Origin: Planctomycetaceae bacterium
Lineage (GTDB): Bacteria > Planctomycetota > Planctomycetia > Pirellulales > UBA1268
DNA length: 8,015 bases
Assembly: GCA_030616935.1 (NCBI GenBank)
Contig: JAUWWJ010000059.1
Coordinates: 1-8,015 of the forward strand
Direction: 5' to 3'
The translations under genes were made by a program, and so were the position numbers. The notes beneath the pieces were generated by a model. That model saw nothing but the letters and a program-made list of their open reading frames with translations. It ran no database searches and was not told the origin of the DNA. The number at the start of each line of letters is the position of its first letter. Positions within the stretch are counted from its first letter, which is position 1. Positions 1 to 5,876 of the stretch are shown piece after piece.

Positions 1-38
1 AGTTGTTTTTTTCCCTCGTTTGCGGTTTTATCTCTACC

Positions 39-44
39 TATAAA
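39..44 (+). promoter_or_regulatory. possible -10-like box upstream of mqnE
   Basis: TATAAA sits in the AT-rich leader, 28 bases before the mqnE start codon. A TTGCGG at 20-25 resembles a -35 box, but the spacing of 13 bases is too short for a standard sigma-70 promoter. This is therefore only a weak candidate. The rest of 1-38 is T-rich and shows no gene. Confidence 0.2.
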
Positions 45-60
45 AAGAATTTTGGTCCCC

Positions 61-66
61 AGGGAG
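61..66 (+). promoter_or_regulatory. ribosome-binding site deciding the mqnE start
   Basis: AGGGAG lies 6 bases before the ATG at 73, which is ideal Shine-Dalgarno spacing. An in-frame TTG at 52 would make a protein 7 residues longer, but it would place this purine-rich motif inside the coding region. The ATG at 73 is therefore preferred. Confidence 0.75.
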
Positions 67-72
67 TCACGC

Positions 73-1206
73 ATGATATCAGCAACTCGGCAATCACTTG
101 GTTCAATTCGTGAAAAAGTTGTCTGCGGCGAGCGATTGACTCCTAAGGAGGCAGAAGGCCTCTGGGACGACTCTGTCGATCTCCATGAACTTGGTGAACT
201 AGCCAACATCGTTCGGGAACGAAAAAATGGTGACGCCGGGTTTTACAACATTAATACGCATCTGAATCCGACAAATGTTTGCGTATACCGCTGCTCGTTC
301 TGTGCTTTCCGAGCTGACTTAAGAGACGATCGTGGGTACTGGATGACCGACGAACAAATTCTTCAACGCGGTCAGGAGGCGGTTGATGCTGGAAGCACTG
401 AGATGCACATAGTAGGCGGCCTGCATCACAAAAAAAAGTATGATGCCTACCTGAACATTATCCAAATTTTGCACGAGAATTATCCTTCACTTCATTTGAA
501 GGCGTGGACACCCGTTGAGATCAACTGGTTTTGTCATCTTACGAAGCGATCAATTGAGGACATTCTTCAAGAATTGAAGTCGGCCGGGTTAGGAAGTCTT
601 CCTGGTGGCGGAGCTGAGATCTTTCATCCCGAAGTGAGAAGTAAGATTTGTGAGCATAAAGCTGATACTAAAGAGTGGTTTGAGATTCATCGAATTGCAC
701 ATTCCATAGGCTTACGATCCAACGCAACAATGCTCTATGGCAGCTTGGAAAATGCCTACCATCGCACTGATCACTTGATTCGTTTGCGAAACCTGCAAGA
801 TGAAACTGGTGGTTTCCAAACTTTTATTCCTCTCGCTTTCCACCCAGAAAATACGAGACTCTCTCATATTCCGAAGCCATCTGCCGCGATGAGTCTTCGA
901 ACGATGGCTATCAGTAGACTTGTACTCGACAATTTTGACCACATGAAAGCGTATTGGATCATGTTGGGCTTAGGCACGGCCCAAGCAGCGCTTTCCTACG
1001 GTGCAGATGATATAGATGGCACAGTTCGGCACGAATTGATCTACCACGATGCTGGGGCTGAGACACCTGAAATTCTCACTGTGGAGAAAATAAAAAACTT
1101 GATTCGTGAAGCAGGAAGAGAACCGATTGAAAGAGATACTCTGTATCACCGTGTGGATCGATCCGGACAGCACTGGGAAAGCGGTGAAGCAATCGTTACA
1201 GCATAA
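73..1206 (+). CDS. mqnE: aminofutalosine synthase MqnE (radical SAM, menaquinone biosynthesis)
   Basis: This cytoplasmic radical-SAM enzyme joins a SAM-derived adenosyl radical to 3-[(1-carboxyvinyl)oxy]benzoate to give aminofutalosine, an early step of the futalosine route to menaquinone. Counting from the ATG at 73, the protein has 377 residues, usual for the family. The cluster-binding CxxxCxxC is C70, C74 and C77, inside NPTNVCVYRCSFCAF. Other family landmarks are VGGLHH at 114-119, SLPGGGAEIF at 175-184, LQDETGGFQTFIPLAFHPEN at 241-260, and a C-terminal DIDGTVRHE block followed by HDAGAETP. These favour MqnE over its paralogue MqnC, the cyclic dehypoxanthine futalosine synthase. The gene stands alone on the plus strand and converges on recG with 20 bases between stop codons and no visible terminator hairpin. 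No other mqn gene is in the window. All key residues are present and the frame is intact. Confidence 0.93.
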   Translation: MISATRQSLGSIREKVVCGERLTPKEAEGLWDDSVDLHELGELANIVRERKNGDAGFYNINTHLNPTNVCVYRCSFCAFRADLRDDRGYWMTDEQILQRGQEAVDAGSTEMHIVGGLHHKKKYDAYLNIIQILHENYPSLHLKAWTPVEINWFCHLTKRSIEDILQELKSAGLGSLPGGGAEIFHPEVRSKICEHKADTKEWFEIHRIAHSIGLRSNATMLYGSLENAYHRTDHLIRLRNLQDETGGFQTFIPLAFHPENTRLSHIPKPSAAMSLRTMAISRLVLDNFDHMKAYWIMLGLGTAQAALSYGADDIDGTVRHELIYHDAGAETPEILTVEKIKNLIREAGREPIERDTLYHRVDRSGQHWESGEAIVTA

Positions 1207-1226
1207 ATCTGTCATCAGAAACGAAG

Positions 1227-3401
1227 TTAACTCACTTTTTCGAGGCCGAGGTTGAGTGTCGCAGCCCATCGTCCCAACAGTACTTTTTTCAGCCTGAGAA
1301 ACTTCTTACTATCCAGTGCTGGGTCATTTTCAAAAATGGTCTTTGCGTCACTTCGCGCTTCAGCAGCAACTGCTCCATCTCTGAGAAGGTCCGCAAGATA
1401 AAGCGGAGGTGATCCGCTTTGTCGTGAACCTAAAATATCGCCTGGACCGCGCAAGATAAGATCTTGCTCTGCTAATACAAAGCCGTCTGCAGTAGAGACA
1501 AATGCTTCAATACGTGGCGAGGCACTTGCCTCTGCATCAGTAACCGCAGCACAGATTCCCTGTACGCGACCTCTGGCAATCCGCCCGCGTAGTTGGTGAA
1601 GTTGTGCAAGTCCAAAATTCTCTGCATCAAGAATTGTCATGAGGGTGGCATTCGGCACATCAATCCCAACTTCAATAACACTTGTTGCTACCAGAACATC
1701 AAAACGCCCGTCACGAAAATCTGCCATTACAGATGCTTTTTGATCTGGCTTCATTCGTCCATGAAGAAGTCCTAGTCGAAATGCTTCAAGCTGACCGTTT
1801 GCAAGTGACTCAAATGCCGACGAAATACTTGCCATATCTCGGCCAGATATATCAACCGTTGGAACCACGACATATCCCTGACGGCCCTCTTTCAGCTTCT
1901 TGCAAAAGAATTCCCACCACTGCTCCACCTGATCATGTGCCACTCGGTACGTGGCGACTTCTTGCCGCCCTGGTGGCAATTCATCAATGACCGATATGTC
2001 CAAATCTCCGTACACAGCATGGGCTACTGTTCGAGGTATTGGCGTTGCGGTCATCACAAGTGTGTGCGGATCACGAGAACCTTGTCGTAGAAGTGACCGT
2101 TGAAGAACGCCAAATCGATGCTGTTCATCGATAACGACTAGTCCAAGATTGGCAAAAGCTGCTTCGCTACAGATCAGCGCCTGCGTACCCACTACTAATT
2201 GAATATCACCTGATTCAATTTGTTTCCGTAGCTTTCGCCGTTCGGCTACCCGCTGTCCGCCTACTAAAAGTCCAACTTGAAGAGAAGATCCGCGTTCGGC
2301 CAAAAGAGAGGTCAACGTGTGGTAGTGCTGTCGCGCCAGCAGCTCCGTTGGAGCCATTATTGCGGCCTGAAATCGGCCGGATGATCTCGTAGAGGAACTG
2401 TCTTCCTCCGACTTGTCTCCGAGCACAGATGTTGCAGCAGTTGCAAGCATGCAATAAGCCGCGACAGCCGTCTTGCCACTTCCGACATCACCTTGAAGGA
2501 GTCTATTCATTGGCTTTGGCTGTCTCATATCAGACGCTATTTCTACACATACTCGCTTTTGGGCGGCCGTAAACTCATGTGAAAAGAGTGCTTTAATGCG
2601 GCTATCCAGTCGGCTATCGATGTCGATGGGTGGTGCAGTCTGCCGAACATCCTGCTGCCCACGGTGAAGCCGAAGCGCTAGCTGCAACATGAGAAGCTCT
2701 TGATACACAAAACGTCTCCTTGCAGCTTCCATCGCATCACGACTTTCAGGACGATGAATCGAGCGTATTGCCTCCCCAATCGATATAAGATTCTTGGACT
2801 TCAGCAAATCATCTGGGAGCGACTCTTCCAGGTGGTCTGCCGCCTTGCTAAGGGCAGCCTGTACTGCCAACCGAACGTGAGATTGCAACACACCCTCCGT
2901 GAGCGGATACACCGCAAGCCACTCAATAGGGCTGCTATCTTCAGCTTCATCAAGCCACCGAACCTCCGGATGTGAAAACTCCCACTTTGCACCGTTACGC
3001 CGAGGCTGGCCAGCTACTACTAATCGACGGCCTTCTGTGAAACGGGGTCCAAGAAAGGGCATATTGAACCACACACATCTCATTGGCCCCTGATCGGTCT
3101 CAAGCTCAACAGATAGCATTGTGCGGCCACGGGATATCGTCCGAAGAAAAGCTGAAAGAACAGTTCCCCCTAGAGATGCATGCTCGCCTTCAACCAGTTC
3201 ATCGAGGCAATGCTTTCCAGTGAAGTCACGATAGTCTCGTGGGAAATGCATCAGTGCATCACGAACGGTAACAAGTCCAAGTTTCGCAAGTTTGGCTGCT
3301 CGAATTGAACCTACGCCCGGCAACTGTTCAAGGCGAATCCTGAGCTCAGAGCCCGTTTCAGTCTGGCTAGCATTCTCTGTATTTTCTTCTTCGATCGACA
3401 T
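1227..3401 (-). CDS. recG: ATP-dependent DNA helicase RecG
   Basis: RecG is a cytoplasmic superfamily 2 translocase that remodels stalled forks, Holliday junctions, D-loops and R-loops. The 724 residues are close to the usual 690-780. An N-terminal LEQLPGVGSIRAAKLAKLG segment (25-43) and HFPRDYRD (52-59) lead into the wedge/OB domain (about 75-150). The helicase core has Walker A GDVGSGKT (304-311), APTELLARQH (350-359), DEQH (425-428), TATPIPRT (451-458), LLHGRM (545-550), VATSVIEVGIDVPNA (571-585) and FGLAQLHQLRGR (596-607). RGPGDILGSRQSG (651-663) is the RecG C-terminal signature. Two oddities are a Ser/Asp/Glu-rich insert at about 328-343 between motifs I and Ia, and motif VI reading RGRIARG rather than RGRVGRG. 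The ATG is only 9 bases after the rnhA stop, with only a weak GGG as Shine-Dalgarno, suggesting translational coupling. The stop is 20 bases from that of mqnE. Confidence 0.97.
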   Translation of the reverse strand: MSIEEENTENASQTETGSELRIRLEQLPGVGSIRAAKLAKLGLVTVRDALMHFPRDYRDFTGKHCLDELVEGEHASLGGTVLSAFLRTISRGRTMLSVELETDQGPMRCVWFNMPFLGPRFTEGRRLVVAGQPRRNGAKWEFSHPEVRWLDEAEDSSPIEWLAVYPLTEGVLQSHVRLAVQAALSKAADHLEESLPDDLLKSKNLISIGEAIRSIHRPESRDAMEAARRRFVYQELLMLQLALRLHRGQQDVRQTAPPIDIDSRLDSRIKALFSHEFTAAQKRVCVEIASDMRQPKPMNRLLQGDVGSGKTAVAAYCMLATAATSVLGDKSEEDSSSTRSSGRFQAAIMAPTELLARQHYHTLTSLLAERGSSLQVGLLVGGQRVAERRKLRKQIESGDIQLVVGTQALICSEAAFANLGLVVIDEQHRFGVLQRSLLRQGSRDPHTLVMTATPIPRTVAHAVYGDLDISVIDELPPGRQEVATYRVAHDQVEQWWEFFCKKLKEGRQGYVVVPTVDISGRDMASISSAFESLANGQLEAFRLGLLHGRMKPDQKASVMADFRDGRFDVLVATSVIEVGIDVPNATLMTILDAENFGLAQLHQLRGRIARGRVQGICAAVTDAEASASPRIEAFVSTADGFVLAEQDLILRGPGDILGSRQSGSPPLYLADLLRDGAVAAEARSDAKTIFENDPALDSKKFLRLKKVLLGRWAATLNLGLEKVS

Positions 3402-3410
3402 GCTGGCCCA

Positions 3411-3899
3411 TTATTTCTTGGAACCAGGCAAGAGTGGCTGATAGGCAGCAACAGCCATTTCATCACATCGCTCATTTTCTGGGTGGCCAGAATGCCCTGC
3501 GACATGTTGGAAGACAATACTATGAGATGCTGCAAGTCGATCTAACTCTCGCCATAAATCCTCATTCTTTACAGCCACAAGGCGTCCCCGTTCTTTTCTT
3601 TTCCAGCCCTGCTTTTTCCATTTTGGCAGCCAGTCTGAAAGACCTGTTCCAACGTAAACACTATCAGTGACAAGTTCGACACACGTCGGCCGCTTCAATT
3701 GCTGTAGCCCCTGAACTGCGGCAGTTAATTCCATGCGGTTATTTGTTGTATCAGCCTCACTCCCCTGTGCCGATGTTTCTCGCCCTGTCTCAGGGTGTCG
3801 CAGAATATAAGCCCACCCCCCTGGGCCCGGATTCCCGCTGCATGCACCATCGGTAAATAGTAAGACTTCTGGTGTTTTCTTTTTTTCGGCAGACATCAT
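3411..3899 (-). CDS. rnhA: ribonuclease HI
   Basis: This cytoplasmic endonuclease cuts the RNA strand of RNA-DNA hybrids, removing R-loops and helping with primer removal. The 162 residues match the usual 150-160. The full catalytic set is visible: D17 in FTDGACSGNPGPGGWA, E57 in TNNRMEL, D79 in VTDSVY, H136 in VAGHSGHPENERCD, and D146 in the same motif. A basic, tryptophan-rich stretch (about 90-106, with WLPKWKKQGWKRK) matches the substrate-handle region of E. coli-type RNase HI. There is no N-terminal hybrid-binding domain. Two ATGs stand in tandem (3899 and 3896) behind an A-rich leader without a strong Shine-Dalgarno, so the start could be either one. It is the first gene of a likely rnhA-recG unit, 9 bases ahead of recG. 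A 115-base gap separates it from the kinase, enough for its own promoter. Confidence 0.96.
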   Translation of the reverse strand: MMSAEKKKTPEVLLFTDGACSGNPGPGGWAYILRHPETGRETSAQGSEADTTNNRMELTAAVQGLQQLKRPTCVELVTDSVYVGTGLSDWLPKWKKQGWKRKERGRLVAVKNEDLWRELDRLAASHSIVFQHVAGHSGHPENERCDEMAVAAYQPLLPGSKK

Positions 3900-3932
3900 T
3901 CTTTTTCAGATCAGAAGGAAGTGGAAGAACCT

Positions 3933-3947
3933 AATGGTCGCACCATT
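3933..3947 (-). repeat. small perfect inverted repeat upstream of rnhA
   Basis: AATGGT and ACCATT form a perfect 6-bp inverted repeat around a 3-base centre (CGC on the plus strand), about 34 bases upstream of rnhA on the minus strand. It has no T-tract on its downstream side, so it does not look like an intrinsic terminator for the kinase gene. It could be an operator or a leader hairpin of the rnhA-recG transcript, or chance. Confidence 0.4.
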
Positions 3948-4002
3948 TTGTAACTCGTATTTAAGAATATGGGGTCTGATGCAAGAAGGAAACACCTACG
4001 GT

Positions 4003-4008
4003 TGTCAA
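4003..4008 (-). promoter_or_regulatory. possible -35 box for rnhA-recG
   Basis: A perfect TTGACA on the minus strand starts 7 bases after the kinase stop codon and lies about 105 bases upstream of rnhA. No good -10 box is found at 16-18 bases; TTGCAT at an 18-base spacing is the nearest match and matches 3 of 6 positions. The rest of the 3900-4015 gap holds no gene. A separate promoter for rnhA-recG is plausible but unproven. Confidence 0.25.
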
Positions 4009-4015
4009 TCTTTGC

Positions 4016-5725
4016 TCAGGCTGATGAAGCAGTCGGAATCGCCGGTGGCATGCCACATGCTTTCAGGCAAATAGGGAGTCGCACTCGAAAACTGCTGCCC
4101 TTCCCCAGATGACTTTCGACGGTAACGTCACCACCCAGCAAACGACACAATTCTCGAACAATCGAAAGCCCGAGCCCAGTCCCTGAAATCTCTCGCGTCA
4201 TTGCATCATCACCAGCCTGGAAAACGCTGCTCTGCCTAAACTTTTCAAAAATAGCCTGTTGCTCATCAGCAGCAATGCCCACCCCGGTATCAGAAACTTC
4301 AATTAAAAAATACTCAGCATCAAGCAACATGCCGGAAACAGAAATACGGCCACCCTCTGGAGTAAACTTTACGGCATTGGATAGAAGATTCGACAGAATC
4401 TGTTGCAATTTTGATTGGTCTTGCTCAATCTTCAAAACCTCATCGCTCACCACTATTGTGAGATCAATCCCCTTCTTTTCTGCCATCGGCCGAATCATGT
4501 CACACTGCGCCGAAACAATAGAACCAAGATCAAAACTGGTTGCCCGAACATCCATTTTTCCTGCTTCCATTTTAGCGAGATCAAGAATGTCAGTGATCAT
4601 CTCAAGCAACATTCGACCAGACTTCCGAATATTTTCGACATAACGAACTTGTTTTTCATCGAGCAATTGATTTGACCCAAGCACATCTGAAAAACCAAGA
4701 ATACTATTGAGTGGTGTCCGTAACTCGTGACTCATCGTAGCAAGAAAATCCCCCTTTAATCGATTCATTTCGTAGAGATGCATGTTGGCTCGCGCAAGTT
4801 CATCAACTTTTCCATCAAGGTCACCATTCACTTTCTTCAGTTCTTCCTGAGACTCAACGAGCCCTCGAAGCATTCTATTAAACGCTACACCGAGTTCTTC
4901 AAACTCGTCTGCTGTATGAATATCAGCCCTTGCATCAACATTGCCGCGACGGACTTCGTCACTAACATCTCGTAGATGCTCTAGTGGCTTCACGATGACA
5001 TAGCGCACAATCAAATAGGCTGCAAGCATCGCAAGAAATACCGTAATAATTGCTGTCGCTAGCAGGATCGCACGATTCCAATTAATTGCTTGTCGTGTTA
5101 TTCCATCTGGCATGACAACTTTTACGATTGCCATAAGATCGCCATCGGCATATTTCTGGCGGTTGGGAAGCGAATCCCCTCCACCCTCCCCTCGAACACT
5201 ACCACGAAATTCATGGCAGATGAGGCACGACTGCTGAACACGAATTGGCTGATAATAGTGATACTCTTTCTTATCAGCAGTTCGATATTCTCGATACTCT
5301 TCATCTGATGTTGGCAAGAGACTCGTTGATGACTCATCACTTTTTTTTGACGGTGGATTCTCAACAAAATAATTGAGAACAGCCGCATCAAGTCGAGTGT
5401 AGCTGGCCAACTCCTCAGGCGAAGCATCCGGAGAAAGAATCCTCCAACTGTAGGGCTGGTTTTGAAGCATCTTGCCGAGTGTTTCAATCGGATTTGTGTA
5501 CTTCTTATCGGCCTCAAGATTTTTCCAGTGATGATTAATCATCACTGCATCAACAAGGTGCCTTCCCGTACTCCTTGTTGTCGTAAAGACGATTTCCTCA
5601 GTTCGTTGGCCGTACCACCAAAAACTTCCCGTAATAAGAAGGAGCAAGCAAAGACCGAAGAGAAAGCGACATTTTCTCTCCAGGCTCGTTTCACCAAGAA
5701 TTTCTTTGAATGACCTATACGCCAT
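4016..5725 (-). CDS. membrane histidine kinase with Tll0287-like (DUF3365) haem-c sensor domain
   Basis: This is an inner-membrane sensor kinase of a two-component system; its signal and partner are unknown. In order, the 569 residues show a first membrane segment (about 21-38), an extracytoplasmic sensor (about 41-217), a second membrane segment (about 219-245), HAMP (about 240-292), a short coiled coil (about 290-322), HisKA with phospho-acceptor H333 in MSHELRTPLNSILGF, and a HATPase. The HATPase has N-box QILSNLLSNAVKF (442-454), G1 DTGVGIA (479-485), F-box FEKFRQ (493-498) and G2 GTGLGLSI (515-522). The sensor ends in PIRVQQSCLICHEF, where C167-x-x-C170-H171 is a covalent haem-c site, as in Tll0287-like (DUF3365) domains. 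A haem-based redox or gas sensor is the natural inference. There is no receiver domain and no response regulator nearby, so it is an orphan kinase here. The ATG at 5725 has a Shine-Dalgarno and the first membrane segment follows directly, supporting this start. Confidence 0.92.
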   Translation of the reverse strand: MAYRSFKEILGETSLERKCRFLFGLCLLLLITGSFWWYGQRTEEIVFTTTRSTGRHLVDAVMINHHWKNLEADKKYTNPIETLGKMLQNQPYSWRILSPDASPEELASYTRLDAAVLNYFVENPPSKKSDESSTSLLPTSDEEYREYRTADKKEYHYYQPIRVQQSCLICHEFRGSVRGEGGGDSLPNRQKYADGDLMAIVKVVMPDGITRQAINWNRAILLATAIITVFLAMLAAYLIVRYVIVKPLEHLRDVSDEVRRGNVDARADIHTADEFEELGVAFNRMLRGLVESQEELKKVNGDLDGKVDELARANMHLYEMNRLKGDFLATMSHELRTPLNSILGFSDVLGSNQLLDEKQVRYVENIRKSGRMLLEMITDILDLAKMEAGKMDVRATSFDLGSIVSAQCDMIRPMAEKKGIDLTIVVSDEVLKIEQDQSKLQQILSNLLSNAVKFTPEGGRISVSGMLLDAEYFLIEVSDTGVGIAADEQQAIFEKFRQSSVFQAGDDAMTREISGTGLGLSIVRELCRLLGGDVTVESHLGKGSSFRVRLPICLKACGMPPAIPTASSA

Positions 5726-5734
5726 ATAGCACTA

Positions 5735-5738
5735 CCTT
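5735..5738 (-). promoter_or_regulatory. ribosome-binding site of the kinase gene
   Basis: On the minus strand AAGG (within AAAAAGGTAG) lies 9 bases before the ATG at 5725. The spacing is acceptable for a Shine-Dalgarno and supports the chosen start. Confidence 0.6.
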
Positions 5739-5824
5739 TTTCCGTATCTTACCGCATCACCGGGAACTCTGCGAAATCAATATCGCTTGATCGCAATAGT
5801 AGGCTTCCAATGTGTCGAAGCATC

Positions 5825-5869
5825 TTCAAGGGATTTCAAGCACCGAAGAATCGAAAGTGTTCCCTTGAA
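5825..5869 (-). repeat. 9-bp inverted repeat between priA and the kinase gene
   Basis: TTCAAGGGA (5825-5833) and TCCCTTGAA (5861-5869) are perfect 9-bp inverted arms around a 27-base loop. The right arm overlaps a second palindrome, CTTGAATCAAG (5864-5874). The element begins about 8 bases after the priA stop codon. No T-tract follows on the minus strand, so it is not a typical intrinsic terminator. A transcript-end stem-loop, a factor-dependent terminator or a regulator site for the kinase gene are all possible. The rest of the 5726-5876 gap shows no gene and no convincing promoter. Confidence 0.55.
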
Positions 5870-5876
5870 TCAAGCC

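Noticed and set aside
1207..1226. Bidirectional terminator between the mqnE and recG stop codons
   Set aside because: The 20 bases hold no stem-loop with a T-tract. The nearby AGTTAACT palindrome (1225-1232) is too short and overlaps the recG stop codon.
3311..3535. 74-codon minus-strand frame across the rnhA-recG junction
   Set aside because: It overlaps the conserved end of rnhA (including the H136/D146 region) and the start of recG, and shows no features of its own.
5122..5517. 131-codon minus-strand frame within the kinase gene
   Set aside because: It overlaps the kinase sensor coding region in another frame and has no domain features. The kinase frame with CxxCH and membrane segments is clearly the real one.
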